The notes: generated from the letters alone by a model not told the origin. Shown: positions 32,410 to 42,743, numbered from the stretch's first letter. The stretch: 64,000 nt of DNA from Tessaracoccus rhinocerotis (GCF_007197885.1 NZ_VKKG01000004.1:62001-126000), one strand, 5' to 3'. Program-made: numbers and translations.

Positions 32410-33351
32410 ATGACCCGTCACCTGCTATTCAACCTTGGACGTTCAGTGCTCGTGCTGTTCGTTGTCACCTTCATCGTCTTCGCCCTGATGTACGGCGACG
32501 GCTACGGAATCGCCTACTCGGTGCTTGGCCTCACGGCGACACCCGAGGCGGTTGAGGCCAAGGTGGTTGCCCTGGGGCTGGACCGCCCCTTGCTCACGCA
32601 GTTTGGTGACTGGCTCGGCGGGGCATTCACGGGAGACCTGGGAAGGTCCTTCTACACGGGACAATCCGTGTCAGAAGCGCTCTCCACCCGGGTCCCCGTG
32701 ACTCTCTCAGTCGTCATTCCGACTCTCGTCCTCACGGCGGTCATCAGCGTCTTGCTGGGAGTGACCGCAGCCGTCAGGGGCGGTGTGGTGGACCGTGTCG
32801 TGCAGGTGATCTCGGTCGGCGGTACGGCAGTGCCATCCTTCATCGTCGCCATCGCCCTGGTGTTCACTTTCGCCATCAGATGGCGGTTCTTCCCGGCGAC
32901 GGGATACACCAAGCTCTCTGACAGCCCCACCGCGTGGCTCGCCTCCGTGGCGTTGCCCATGGTCGCCCTCCTGATCGGTGCCGTGGCGAGCGCCGCGCAG
33001 CAGTTCCGAACAGCAGTGCTCGACACGATCGGGCGGGACTACGTCCGGACGTTGAGGGCGCGTGGGGTCCGTGAATCCAACATCATCTTCGGCCACGTCC
33101 TGCGGAACGCCGCGGCACCCGGGCTCACTGTCATCAGCCTGACGGTGTTCGGACTGCTGGGCGGTGCTGTCTTCATCGAGCAGGTGTTCGTCCTGCCGGG
33201 AATGGGGCAGCTGGCCAACATGTCTGCACAGATCTCCGATGTCCCCATGGTCATGGGGACTGTCCTGGTGATGGTGCTCATCGTGCTGGTCGTCAACTTC
33301 ACCACTGACCTGGCCATCAATCTTCTCAACCCGAAGGCGAGGACCCGATGA
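32410..33351 (+). CDS. Opp/Dpp-type ABC permease, DppB-like
   Basis: A 313-residue permease with about six membrane helices. It begins with a helix at residues 10-30 (SVLVLFVVTFIVFALMYGDG), has the GLDRPLLTQFGDWLGGAFTGD and LGRSFYTGQSVSEALSTRVP region typical of DppB, and the EAA-like loop YVRTLRARGVRESNIIFGHV. Its stop overlaps the ATG of the following permease-ATPase gene. It forms the channel with the permease half of that protein. Confidence 0.9.
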   Translation: MTRHLLFNLGRSVLVLFVVTFIVFALMYGDGYGIAYSVLGLTATPEAVEAKVVALGLDRPLLTQFGDWLGGAFTGDLGRSFYTGQSVSEALSTRVPVTLSVVIPTLVLTAVISVLLGVTAAVRGGVVDRVVQVISVGGTAVPSFIVAIALVFTFAIRWRFFPATGYTKLSDSPTAWLASVALPMVALLIGAVASAAQQFRTAVLDTIGRDYVRTLRARGVRESNIIFGHVLRNAAAPGLTVISLTVFGLLGGAVFIEQVFVLPGMGQLANMSAQISDVPMVMGTVLVMVLIVLVVNFTTDLAINLLNPKARTR

Positions 33352-35132
33352 CCGACGTGGCCACCACCATCCCACTGACCGGTGATGCCCGTCGGAGCAA
33401 CAAGTCGGTCCTTCGCCGACTGGTCGCCAACCCGCAGGCCGTGATTTGTCTGGTCTGGCTGCTCGGTGTTCTTCTGGTCGGTGCCCTGGCTCCTTGGTTG
33501 GCCACCAGCGATCCCAACACCACCTTCCTGGCGGAGACCAATGCCGGACCCGGCACCCCGGGGCACCCGCTCGGTGTGGACAGTGCGGGCCGCGATGTCC
33601 TCAATCGCCTCATCTGGGGCGCCCGCGAGTCGGCGATGGCCGTCGCCGTCGTCACCGTGGTCTCAGTGGCTTTGGGGGTCTCCACCGGCCTCATCGCAGG
33701 CTTCTACCGGGGTCGCTTCGAGAGCATCGCAGGCTTCATCACCGACGTCGTCCTCTCGATGCCCGGCATCGTGCTCCTCATCGCGCTCTACGCCCTGACC
33801 GGACCGGATGTCTTGGCGGCCATGGCCGTCTACGGCGTCCTGTTGGCGCCCTCGTACTACCGACTCGTACGGTCCATCGTGCTGGGGGTGCGAAACGAGT
33901 TGTACGTCGACGCCGCGCGCGTGGTCGGCCTCTCGGACTGGAGGATCGTCGGGCGGCACGTCTTGTGGGCAGTCCGTGCGCCCGTCATCATCCAGAGCTC
34001 CTTCGTCATGGCCTCCGGTATCGGGATTGAGGCCGGGGTGTCCTTCTTGGGGCTAGGCGATCCCACGAGTTCTTCATGGGGCATCATGCTCCAACAGTCG
34101 TTCAACTCGATCTACAACAACCCGATCCTCGTGCTGTGGCCCGCTCTGGTCGTGAGCATCACCATCCTCGCCCTCATCCTCTTCGGTAACGCGCTGAGTG
34201 ATGTGCTGCAGGCATCGGCCCGCAGCAAGGTGCTCCCGCCACGAGCCAGGCGACGGGCGCTGGCGGCTGCCCGGGAAGCCCTCCCCGGACCGACGACGGA
34301 ACCGACACCGCTCGGCAGCTCAGACGACGTCATCCTCTCCATCCGGGACCTGCGGATCGGCTATCCAGCTCCTGACAACTCGGTCAACCAAGTGGTCCAC
34401 GGAGTCGACCTGGATGTCCGGCGTGGCGAGATTCATGGGCTCGTAGGCGAGTCCGGCTCGGGCAAGTCGCAGATTGCCTTCTCAACCCTCGGAATCCTCC
34501 CGAAGGAAGCGCTCGTCGTCAGCGGACACGTGATGCTCGACGGCGAGGACCTCCTGGCCGACGACACCAAGCTTGCGGAGGCCCGCGGAACTCGGATCGG
34601 ATATGTGCCACAGGAGCCGATGACGAACCTGGATCCCTCCTTCACCATTGGTAGGCAACTGGTCAAGGGACTGCGGGCAGCGCGGCCGATGTCCAAGGCC
34701 GACGCCCGGAAGCGGCTCGAGGAACTGCTCGTCAGCGTGGGCATCACGGACCCCGACAGGGTGATGGGCCTGTACCCCCACGAAATATCGGGTGGGATGG
34801 CCCAGCGCGTCCTGATCTGCGGTGCCATCGCCTCGCAGCCGGACATCATCGTCGCCGACGAGCCGACGACGGCGCTGGACGTGACGGTGCAAGCGGAGGT
34901 GCTGGAGATCCTGCGCAATCTCAGTCTCGAGCGGGGGATGGCCATGATCTTGGTGACGCACAACCTGGGGGTCGTTGCGGACCTCTGCGACACCGTCAGT
35001 GTCATGAAGGACGGCCTGATCGTGGAGAGCGCCGATGTCGAGGAGCTCTTCTCCAACCCCCGCGAGGAGTACACCCAACAGCTGCTGGCCTCATCGCGCA
35101 GCGTCGAACTGATGGAGGACAACGATGAGTGA
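33348..35132 (+). CDS. fused Opp-type permease (DppC) and ATPase (DppD)
   Basis: A 594-residue protein that joins two subunits. Residues 1-290 are a DppC-like permease: NPQAVICLVWLLGVLLVGAL, GTPGHPLGVDSAGRDVLNRL and the EAA-like loop DAARVVGLSDWRIVGRHVLW. After an Arg/Ala/Pro linker (about 290-325) comes an ABC ATPase with Walker A GESGSGKSQ, Q-loop YVPQEPMTNLDPSF, signature ISGGMAQRVLI and Walker B IIVADEPTTALDVT. Both parts look intact. Similar permease/ATP-binding fusions occur in actinobacterial peptide/nickel/sugar importers. The second ATPase follows with an 8-base overlap. Confidence 0.9.
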   Translation: MTDVATTIPLTGDARRSNKSVLRRLVANPQAVICLVWLLGVLLVGALAPWLATSDPNTTFLAETNAGPGTPGHPLGVDSAGRDVLNRLIWGARESAMAVAVVTVVSVALGVSTGLIAGFYRGRFESIAGFITDVVLSMPGIVLLIALYALTGPDVLAAMAVYGVLLAPSYYRLVRSIVLGVRNELYVDAARVVGLSDWRIVGRHVLWAVRAPVIIQSSFVMASGIGIEAGVSFLGLGDPTSSSWGIMLQQSFNSIYNNPILVLWPALVVSITILALILFGNALSDVLQASARSKVLPPRARRRALAAAREALPGPTTEPTPLGSSDDVILSIRDLRIGYPAPDNSVNQVVHGVDLDVRRGEIHGLVGESGSGKSQIAFSTLGILPKEALVVSGHVMLDGEDLLADDTKLAEARGTRIGYVPQEPMTNLDPSFTIGRQLVKGLRAARPMSKADARKRLEELLVSVGITDPDRVMGLYPHEISGGMAQRVLICGAIASQPDIIVADEPTTALDVTVQAEVLEILRNLSLERGMAMILVTHNLGVVADLCDTVSVMKDGLIVESADVEELFSNPREEYTQQLLASSRSVELMEDNDE

Positions 35133-35958
35133 GCCGCTTCTCCAGGTCACTGATCTGGTGGTCCGTTTTACTGGCCGCCGAGGTGCATACAAGGAGGTCA
35201 TCAGGGGCGTCTCGTTCGATCTCGCAGCGGGTGAGACGCTCAGCATCGTTGGGGAGTCGGGTTCGGGCAAGACCACCATCGGGCGGGCGATCCTCGGATT
35301 GGCTCCCGTCACCGCGGGCACCATCTCGTTTCGTGGCAGTCCCATCAATACGCTCTCCAGGGCTGACCGTCGACGTCAGGCCAAGGACATCCAGGTGGTG
35401 TTCCAAGACCCGTACTCGTCACTCAACCCAGCCATGACGGTGGAGGCCATTCTCGTCGAACCGCTGCGTGCAGCCGGGATCGAGGGCGGACGGAACAGGG
35501 TGCAGGAGCTACTCGATGCAGTAGGCCTGCCCGCCAACGCCGGCACCCGGTACCCGCGCGAGTTCTCTGGCGGACAGCGGCAGCGCATCGCCATCGCCCG
35601 CGCCCTCGCGCTGGAGCCGGCCGTGATCGTGTGCGACGAACCCACCAGTGCACTCGACGTCACGACCCAGGCCACGGTGCTCAATCTCTTCAAGGACCTC
35701 CAGGAAGCGACCGGTGTCGCCTACCTCTTCATCAGCCATGACCTCGGCGTGGTCAACAGGGTGAGCGATCGGATCGCCGTCCTCCACGAGGGGGCGCTGG
35801 TCGAACTCGGGCCGGCACGCCAGATTGCCACCGCACCGCGACACCCCTACACACGACGCCTCCAGATGGCAGCCCCCGTGGCAGACCCAACGATCCAGCG
35901 TCGACGGCGGGAGGAGCGCCTCCTCATGCTCGAACAGAGCGACAGCCAATCGACCTAG
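35125..35958 (+). CDS. Opp/Dpp-type ABC ATPase, DppF-like
   Basis: A 277-residue ATPase with Walker A GESGSGKTTIGRAIL, Q-loop VVFQDPYSSLNPAMTVE, signature FSGGQRQRIAIARAL and Walker B VIVCDEPTSALDVTTQ, followed by FISHDLGVVNRVSDRI (H-loop). The family's C-terminal tail APRHPYTRRLQ is present. It overlaps the preceding fusion gene and is the last transport gene; the GH78 gene starts 35 bases later. It pairs with the fused ATPase domain to drive oligosaccharide import. Confidence 0.92.
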   Translation: MSEPLLQVTDLVVRFTGRRGAYKEVIRGVSFDLAAGETLSIVGESGSGKTTIGRAILGLAPVTAGTISFRGSPINTLSRADRRRQAKDIQVVFQDPYSSLNPAMTVEAILVEPLRAAGIEGGRNRVQELLDAVGLPANAGTRYPREFSGGQRQRIAIARALALEPAVIVCDEPTSALDVTTQATVLNLFKDLQEATGVAYLFISHDLGVVNRVSDRIAVLHEGALVELGPARQIATAPRHPYTRRLQMAAPVADPTIQRRRREERLLMLEQSDSQST

Positions 35959-35993
35959 CGCGTCAGCCCTATCACACAACGGAGAGTCTCCCC

Positions 35994-38825
35994 ATGTCAT
36001 TGACAGCAGTTCCCAGCGCTCCTCAGTTCGAGCACCGGACCCGTGCCGACCGGGTACTGGGCCTCGGTTCCCCGGCTCCACGGCTGTCCTGGACCGTGAC
36101 CGATGCTTCGCCGGACTTCGTGCAGACCGCCTATGAGGTGGAGACCACCCGGGGTGGGCAGGTCAGCACGCACAGGGTGTCGTCCCCCGATCAGGTGCTC
36201 GTCCCCTGGCCCGGGGAGACGCTGGCATCACGCGAGGCCGTATCGGTCCGGGTTCGTGTCGCAGCTGGGGAGTCCTGGGGGCCGTGGGGTCCGGTCGCGA
36301 CGGCGGAAGCTGGACTGCTTTCCCCGTCGGACTGGACGGCAGCGTTCATCAGCCCCCTGCACATCGGCGCCATGGATGCGCCGGCCCCCGTGCTGTCCCG
36401 CCGCTTCACCATTCCGCGCCAGGTGGCCTCAGCCCGCCTGTACGCCACGGCGCACGGCATCTACGAAGCGAGTCTCAACGGGAGACGCGTGGACGACACC
36501 GTGCTGGCTCCTGGATGGACCTCATACGACCACCGGCTTCGCTATCACGCCTATGACGTCACGCACCTGCTCCAGCAAGGCGAGAACGAGCTCTCCGCGC
36601 TGATCGGTAATGGGTGGTACCGCGGATGGCTCGGGTACCTGGGCAAGCGGGCCCTCTACGGGGACCGGTTGGCGATGTTGGCCCAGTTGGAAGTGACCCT
36701 CGTCGACGGCACTGTCGTGGTGGTGGGTACTGACGAGACCTGGTGCGCCCGCGAGAGTGAAGTCATCGAGGATGACCTCTACAACGGTCAGACCACGGAC
36801 CTGCGCCGGCTGGATGCCGACCTGCCGACGTCACCGGTCGAGGTGGTCGACGTAGGTGTGGCCCGTCTCGTGGCCCCCGAGGCGCCGCCGATCCGCCCGC
36901 TGGGGACGCGGGCGGCGGAGGCCATCTGGGCGTCCCCGTCCGGCAGGACTCTGGTGGACTTCGGCCAGAATGCCGTCGGTTGGGTTCGGCTGCGGGTGCG
37001 CGGCCTCGCGGCTGGCCAGGAGGTGAGGGTGCGGCATGCCGAAGTGCTCGAGGATGACGAACTGGGTACGCGCCCGCTTCGTGCAGCCCGTGCGACTGAC
37101 ACATGGGTGATGGCAGGGCCGGACGAGGTGGTCCTCGAGCCTTCCCTGACGATCCATGGGTTCCGTTATGCGGAGGTCACCGGTGTGCCACTACTGCGCG
37201 CTGAAGACATCGACATGGTGCTGGTGGGTACTGATCTGGAACGGACCGGCTGGTTCTCCAGCTCGCACGACCTCATCAACCGGCTGCATGAAAACGTGGT
37301 GTGGAGCACTCTGACCAATTTCGTTGACATTCCCACGGACTGCCCTCAGCGTGACGAACGCCTGGGATGGACCGGTGACATCCAGGTCTTCGGACCCACA
37401 GCCCTGTACTTGTACGGCACCGCCGGACTTCTGACGACATGGTTGTCCGACTTGGCCGTCGACCAGTACGAAGACGGCCGTGTCCCTCATGTGGTCCCCG
37501 ACCTCGAACGAGGCGGCAGTAATGACCCGGCCGCGGCGGCTTGGGGTGACGCGGCAGTGCTGGTGCCCTGGCAGATCTATCAGGCCACTGGCGACGTTGA
37601 GATTCTGCGACGGCAGCTCCCCAGCATGCGTGCATGGGTCGACCACGTCACCCACCTGGCCGGGCCCAGCCGTCTGTGGGACAGTGGTTTCCAGTTCGGG
37701 GACTGGCTGGACCCGACAGCGCCTCCGGAGAGTCCCGGCGAGGCCAAGGCAGCCAGCGAATTGGTGGCCACTGCCCATCTCGTCCGTTCCGCTCGCATCG
37801 TCGCCCGAACCGGCGAGGTCCTCGGCCAGTCTGACGTGGCCAGCCAGTACGGGACTCTCGCCGACGAAGTCCAGGCCGCCTTCGTGGCCGCCTACGTCAC
37901 TCCCTCCGGTCGACTGATGTCCGAGGCCCAGACGGCGTACGCGGTGGCCATCGTGTGGGACCTGTTGCCCACCCCTGAACAGCGATCGATGGCCGGCCGT
38001 AGACTCGCGGACCTCGTACGAACCAGCGGGTTCCGGATCGCCACCGGCTTCGTTGGGACGCCCCTCGTCTGCGACGCACTGGCGGCCACCGGCCACCTCG
38101 CGGTGGCGCACCGCCTGGTGCTCCAGACCCAGTGCCCTTCTTGGCTCTATCCGGTCACGATGGGTGCGACCACCGTCTGGGAACGCTGGGACAGCATGTT
38201 GCCCGACGGCTCGATCAACCCGGGCGAGATGACATCGTTCAATCACTACGCACTCGGTGCGATTGCCGACTGGCTCCACCGGTCCGTGGCGGGACTGGCA
38301 CCATCTGAACCGGGCTGGCGTCGTGTCACGATCAAGCCGCAACCCCCGATCACCCTTGCGTGGGCCGAGGCGCGGCATGAGAGCTCATACGGCCTCGTTT
38401 CCTCTCGGTGGGAGCGTTCCGGCGGGCAGTTCCTGTTGGAGGTGACCCTGCCTGCCGGTGTCACCGCCGATGTGTGGTTGCCGGGCCATCGGGAGCCGAT
38501 GGTGGTGCACCACGGTCGGCACTCATGGTCCGTCGTTGACACCACACTGCCGTCCGGTTCGACCGACTTCAGCACATCCGGGATACGCGCACTCATCGAC
38601 GATGAAGCGACGTGGCGGGAAGTGGTCAGTGCTGCCATTGACGTGGGTGTTCCCATCCGTGACGACATCCATGCCAGCAGCATGATGGCACCCTTCCTCG
38701 ACTTGCCGGCCGCTGATGTCGTGGATGTGTTCTCGTTGCTGTCCCACAGGCGTTTCGGGCCGGAGGACAGCTCGTACCGCGACATCCAGGAACTGGTCCT
38801 GGGGCCGGATCGGAGCTTCCGTTGA
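35994..38825 (+). CDS. GH78 alpha-L-rhamnosidase
   Basis: A 943-residue cytoplasmic alpha-L-rhamnosidase that removes terminal rhamnose from glycosides or rhamnogalacturonan fragments. It has the multidomain GH78 plan: N-terminal beta domains with VLGLGSPAPRLSWTV and SRRFTIPRQVASARLYATAHG, then an (alpha/alpha)6 barrel with the catalytic acid region DCPQRDERLGWTGDIQVFG (Asp near residue 454) and the base Glu in TTVWERWDSMLPDG, then a C-terminal beta domain (VTIKPQPPITLAWAEARHES). About 100 extra residues follow that domain, ending in a short helical region I do not recognise (REVVSAAIDVGVPIRDDIHA). ATG at 35994; GGAGAG upstream. It lacks a signal peptide, so it acts on imported substrate. Confidence 0.92.
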   Translation: MSLTAVPSAPQFEHRTRADRVLGLGSPAPRLSWTVTDASPDFVQTAYEVETTRGGQVSTHRVSSPDQVLVPWPGETLASREAVSVRVRVAAGESWGPWGPVATAEAGLLSPSDWTAAFISPLHIGAMDAPAPVLSRRFTIPRQVASARLYATAHGIYEASLNGRRVDDTVLAPGWTSYDHRLRYHAYDVTHLLQQGENELSALIGNGWYRGWLGYLGKRALYGDRLAMLAQLEVTLVDGTVVVVGTDETWCARESEVIEDDLYNGQTTDLRRLDADLPTSPVEVVDVGVARLVAPEAPPIRPLGTRAAEAIWASPSGRTLVDFGQNAVGWVRLRVRGLAAGQEVRVRHAEVLEDDELGTRPLRAARATDTWVMAGPDEVVLEPSLTIHGFRYAEVTGVPLLRAEDIDMVLVGTDLERTGWFSSSHDLINRLHENVVWSTLTNFVDIPTDCPQRDERLGWTGDIQVFGPTALYLYGTAGLLTTWLSDLAVDQYEDGRVPHVVPDLERGGSNDPAAAAWGDAAVLVPWQIYQATGDVEILRRQLPSMRAWVDHVTHLAGPSRLWDSGFQFGDWLDPTAPPESPGEAKAASELVATAHLVRSARIVARTGEVLGQSDVASQYGTLADEVQAAFVAAYVTPSGRLMSEAQTAYAVAIVWDLLPTPEQRSMAGRRLADLVRTSGFRIATGFVGTPLVCDALAATGHLAVAHRLVLQTQCPSWLYPVTMGATTVWERWDSMLPDGSINPGEMTSFNHYALGAIADWLHRSVAGLAPSEPGWRRVTIKPQPPITLAWAEARHESSYGLVSSRWERSGGQFLLEVTLPAGVTADVWLPGHREPMVVHHGRHSWSVVDTTLPSGSTDFSTSGIRALIDDEATWREVVSAAIDVGVPIRDDIHASSMMAPFLDLPAADVVDVFSLLSHRRFGPEDSSYRDIQELVLGPDRSFR

Positions 38826-38889
38826 GCTACCACCCGTCGCCGGATCTTCCGGGCGCGGCCATTCGCGGAACCTCATTCCAGGAGTACAG

Positions 38890-41289
38890 ATGACTGAGCA
38901 CGCGCACCTCGACGCCTCACTGCCCACGGAAGATCGGGTGGAACTGCTGTTGCAGGAGATGACGGTCCTGGAGCAGGCATACCAGCTCACCGCCGTCGCT
39001 CCGTGGTATCTAGCAGCACCCACGGGGGGAGATCCCGAGGACGTCGACCACTGGTTGGCCCGGAATCCGGGCCACATCTCCAATCTGGTCACCGATGATC
39101 CGCTGGCCACGGCGGACCTCGTGACGAGGATCCAGAGGGCCAGCACCGAGCGGACACGCCTGGGGATCCCCGTGCTGATCCATTCCGAGGCGCTGAATGG
39201 GTTCATGTCCGGGGGTCACATGGTCTTCCCCACGGGAATCGGTCTGGCCAGCACATGGAGCCCGGACCTCGTTCAGGAGATGGCCGACCTCATCAGGCGC
39301 CAGATGCGACGCCTCGGGATCAGGCAGGCGCTCTCTCCCAACATGGACGTCGCGCTCGACCCGAGATGGGGTCGTGTGCACGAATCCTACGGAGAGGACC
39401 CCTACCTGGCCGCAGCGTTCAGCGTGGCCTACGCGTCAGGCCTGCAGGGGCCCGATCTGGCCGACGGTGTCATCGCCACCGGCAAGCACTTCGTGGGGTA
39501 CGGCAAACCCGAGGGTGGCATCAACCTCGGGGCGACAGAGATCGGTTGGCGGACCCTGCGAGACCTCTTCTGCTTCCCGTTCGAGGCCGCCATCCATGAG
39601 GCTGGGATGGCGTCGGTCATGAACTCCTACTCCGACATCGACGGCGTCCCTGTGGGCGCCTCGCGGGAGGTGCTGACCACTCTCCTGCGCGATACCCTGC
39701 AGTTCGAGGGGTTTGTGACGTCTGACTACACGACATTGGACCACTTCGTGGACCGGCAGCGCGTGGCCGCGGACGCAGCCGAGGCGGGGCGTCTTGCCCT
39801 AGTCGCTGGTCTGGACACCGAGAACCCGCTCCCGTTCGGGTACGGAGACGTCCTGGCAGAAGGGGTTGACCGTGGCGAGGTGCCTCTGGAACTCTTGCGG
39901 ACTTCGGTCCGACGGATCCTCACTGCGAAGTTCGAACTGGGACTCTTCGAAAACCCCTACCCGAGCGAGTCCATCGATGTGCGATCAATAGCGGAGGAAG
40001 GACGCGAACTTTCCGAGGAACTGGCCCGCCGTTCCGTCATCCTCCTCGGCAACGACGGCATCCTGCCCCTGCGGCCGGGTGCGCAGTCGGTGGCCCTAGT
40101 TGGTCCGCATGCGGATGCCGTCGACCTCCAATTCCCCACCTACACCTTCCCCGCGTTCCGGGAGATGACGTTGTTCATGTCTCGCGGCGGCTTCGGCGGT
40201 GCCGTCGGGGTCGACCCGGGAATGGCGGCCTGGAATGCCAAGATCCTGCCGGACCAGGCGACCTCCGAACTCGTCCGCGAACGGTACGGCGCCACGTCGC
40301 TTGCCGAAGTGCTCCGAGGGGATGCAGCCGACCTTGTCGTGGAACCCGCCACCACGCTGCGCGACGAGCTCGACGGTGGACTGGAGCGTGCGGTGGCCGC
40401 CGCTGAGGATGCTGAGGTCGTGGTGCTCGCCCTGGGCGGCGCCAGTCTGTGGTTCACGGGTGAACGCACCGAGGGTGAGGCCTCGGATTCGGCCGACATT
40501 GCCCTGCCCGCGGCGCAGGTCAGGCTAGCCGAGGCAATCGCGGCATTGGGCAAGCCCATGGTGGTAGTGCTGGTGCAGGGGCGTGCGTACACACTGCCTC
40601 CAGCTGTCCGGGAAGCTGCTGCCACGGTCGTGCTGCCTTACGGAGGCCCCTTCGGACCGCAGGCCGTGGCAGATGTCCTGTTTGGCCGGGTGAACCCGAG
40701 CGGGAAGCTGCCCTACTCCATCCCGCTCCACCCCGGGCAGGTTCCGGTCTACCACCACCAGAAGGCGGGGACGGGGCGTCGGATCGGCCTCCCTCCCGGC
40801 GTACCAGACCTCTACCTGGATTCCAGCGCGGAACCGCTCCACGCCTTCGGCCACGGTCTCAGCTACACCGAGTTCGCCCTTTCCGAGCTGGAAGTGAGTG
40901 AACAGGCCGACACCACCGGGTCCTTCCAGGTCTCCGTCAACGTGAGCAACATGGGCGACCGGGACGGAGCCACCACGGTGCAGCTCTACCTGCGCGCCAA
41001 CACGTCGGGCGTCACCCGGCCTGCCCAGCAGTTGGCCGGCATCGCCCGAGTGGAGTTGGCGGTGACGGAGTCGCAGCGTGTGACCTTCTCGCTTGACTCC
41101 TCCCAGCTCGGCTACACCAACATGGCGCGCGAGTTCGCCGTCGAACCGTGTCGGGTCGACGTGATGGTCGGGTTCGACGCGGACAGGCACGACCTGTGCG
41201 CGTCGCTCGACCTCGTTGGCGAGCGTGCGGTCCTCACTGCCCGTGAGCGCAGCTTCCTGACGAAAGTCCACTACGAGGAGATCTCATGA
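38890..41289 (+). CDS. GH3 beta-glycosidase, first of two in the island
   Basis: A 799-residue GH3 enzyme without signal peptide. The barrel contains LSPNMDVALDPRWGRVHESYGEDP, ATGKHFVGYG (Lys-His pair) and the nucleophile Asp in FVTSDYTTLDHF. The sandwich domain has VLALGGASLWFTGERTEGEA, and a fibronectin-like C-terminal domain follows HAFGHGLSYTEFALSELEVS. ATG 38890 is preferred: GGAGTACAG precedes it, and the upstream open stretch lies in the GH78 tail. GH3 of this architecture are beta-glucosidases, beta-xylosidases or bifunctional arabinofuranosidases; the adjacent GH43 suggests xylose- or arabinose-containing substrate. Confidence 0.9.
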   Translation: MTEHAHLDASLPTEDRVELLLQEMTVLEQAYQLTAVAPWYLAAPTGGDPEDVDHWLARNPGHISNLVTDDPLATADLVTRIQRASTERTRLGIPVLIHSEALNGFMSGGHMVFPTGIGLASTWSPDLVQEMADLIRRQMRRLGIRQALSPNMDVALDPRWGRVHESYGEDPYLAAAFSVAYASGLQGPDLADGVIATGKHFVGYGKPEGGINLGATEIGWRTLRDLFCFPFEAAIHEAGMASVMNSYSDIDGVPVGASREVLTTLLRDTLQFEGFVTSDYTTLDHFVDRQRVAADAAEAGRLALVAGLDTENPLPFGYGDVLAEGVDRGEVPLELLRTSVRRILTAKFELGLFENPYPSESIDVRSIAEEGRELSEELARRSVILLGNDGILPLRPGAQSVALVGPHADAVDLQFPTYTFPAFREMTLFMSRGGFGGAVGVDPGMAAWNAKILPDQATSELVRERYGATSLAEVLRGDAADLVVEPATTLRDELDGGLERAVAAAEDAEVVVLALGGASLWFTGERTEGEASDSADIALPAAQVRLAEAIAALGKPMVVVLVQGRAYTLPPAVREAAATVVLPYGGPFGPQAVADVLFGRVNPSGKLPYSIPLHPGQVPVYHHQKAGTGRRIGLPPGVPDLYLDSSAEPLHAFGHGLSYTEFALSELEVSEQADTTGSFQVSVNVSNMGDRDGATTVQLYLRANTSGVTRPAQQLAGIARVELAVTESQRVTFSLDSSQLGYTNMAREFAVEPCRVDVMVGFDADRHDLCASLDLVGERAVLTARERSFLTKVHYEEIS

Positions 41290-42743
41290 CCACGCTGAGC
41301 GCTGCCAGCACACCGGTGATCGCCGGCTTCCAGCCGGATCCGACCATCGTTCGGGTGGGTGCTGACTACTACCTGGCCGCGTCCAGTTTCGAGTACTTCC
41401 CCGCAGTGCCCATCTTCCACAGCACCAACCTTCTGGAGTGGACGCAGGTTGGCAACATCCTCACCCGTCCCGCCCAATTCGACCCCACAGGCGTGCAACC
41501 CTCAGCAGGCATCTATGCCGGCACGCTGCGCCACCACCATGGCCGCTTCTACTACATCACCAGCAACGTCAGCGATCATGACGCCGGCCAATTCATCGTC
41601 ACAGCTGAACACCCGGAGGGGCCGTGGAGCGATCCCATCCATGTACCCGGGGCCATCGGAATTGATCCTGACCTGTGTTGGGATGACGAGGACCGATGCC
41701 TGCTCACGTGGCACGTCCTCGACTTCCACGTCGGTGGTCAAGCAGTGCGTCAGGCTCCGATCGACGTGACCACCGGAGAACTACTCGCAACCCCCGTGGA
41801 TGTGTGGCAGGGCAGTGGTCTGCCAGCCGCTGAGGGACCACACCTGTACCGCATCGGGCAGTGGTGGTACCTGCTCTTCGCGGAGGGCGGGACAGAACGG
41901 GGTCATTGCGTGACCGTGGCACGCTCGCGCCACCCGGAGGGACCGTACGAGGGCTCCCCGAACAACCCCATCTTCACCCGCCGAAGCACTTTCGAACCCG
42001 TCATGAACACCGGACACGCGGATCTCGTGCAGACGCCAGACGGAGGCTGGGCGGCCGTTTACCTCGGCGTCCGCACCCAAGGACCCACCCCGGGGTTCCA
42101 CGTCTTGGGCCGGGAGACCTTCTTGGCCGGCATCGATTGGGTGGACGACTGGCCGGTGTTCGTGCCAGACCGCTTCACCCTGCCTGCTTTGACCTCGAGC
42201 TTCGTGGATGACTTCTCAACTGATGCACTCGATCACCGCTGGGTGTCTCCGGGCGATGATCCTTCGCGGTTTGCCACGGTGCGTCCCGAAGGACTCCGGA
42301 TCCGGGGAACGGGCTCACTGTGTTTTCGGGTGCGTGACCTCAGGTGGGCCGCCGAGGCGGCGCCGGTGGGGAGCGGCACATTCAGCCTGCGGTTGGATCC
42401 CCGTCACTGGTACGGGCTCGAGGTGCACGACGGTGAAGTGCAGGCCGTGGCGCGCATCGGCGACGTCCGGTCAGTCGTCGGGTCGATGGCCGCGGACCCG
42501 GATGACATGATGCTCCACATCCGGGCGGTTGATCCGGCCATCCCCTCCGTTCCGTTCGGCCATGCTGGTCCCGACGACATCACTCTGGCAGTCACCACCG
42601 GCGGCCAAACGACAGAACTTGCCCGCCTGGACGGCCGCTACCTGTCCACCGAAGTGGCGGCAGGATTCACCGGACGGATGCTCTGCCTTGGGCCGCTCCG
42701 CGGCACGGGCTCCTTCCACAGCGTCGCCTACACGGCCAACTGA
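41286..42743 (+). CDS. GH43 beta-xylosidase/alpha-arabinofuranosidase
   Basis: A 485-residue GH43 enzyme. The five-bladed propeller shows the three catalytic carboxylates: base Asp in GFQPDPTIVRVG, pKa-modulating Asp in GIDPDLCWDDED and the acid Glu in LPAAEGPHLYRIGQWW. The C-terminal third (from SFVDDFSTDALDHRWVSP) is the beta-sandwich seen in subfamily 11/12-like xylosidases. The ATG overlaps the GH3 stop. Cytoplasmic; it would cleave imported xylo- or arabino-oligosaccharides. Confidence 0.9.
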   Translation: MTTLSAASTPVIAGFQPDPTIVRVGADYYLAASSFEYFPAVPIFHSTNLLEWTQVGNILTRPAQFDPTGVQPSAGIYAGTLRHHHGRFYYITSNVSDHDAGQFIVTAEHPEGPWSDPIHVPGAIGIDPDLCWDDEDRCLLTWHVLDFHVGGQAVRQAPIDVTTGELLATPVDVWQGSGLPAAEGPHLYRIGQWWYLLFAEGGTERGHCVTVARSRHPEGPYEGSPNNPIFTRRSTFEPVMNTGHADLVQTPDGGWAAVYLGVRTQGPTPGFHVLGRETFLAGIDWVDDWPVFVPDRFTLPALTSSFVDDFSTDALDHRWVSPGDDPSRFATVRPEGLRIRGTGSLCFRVRDLRWAAEAAPVGSGTFSLRLDPRHWYGLEVHDGEVQAVARIGDVRSVVGSMAADPDDMMLHIRAVDPAIPSVPFGHAGPDDITLAVTTGGQTTELARLDGRYLSTEVAAGFTGRMLCLGPLRGTGSFHSVAYTAN

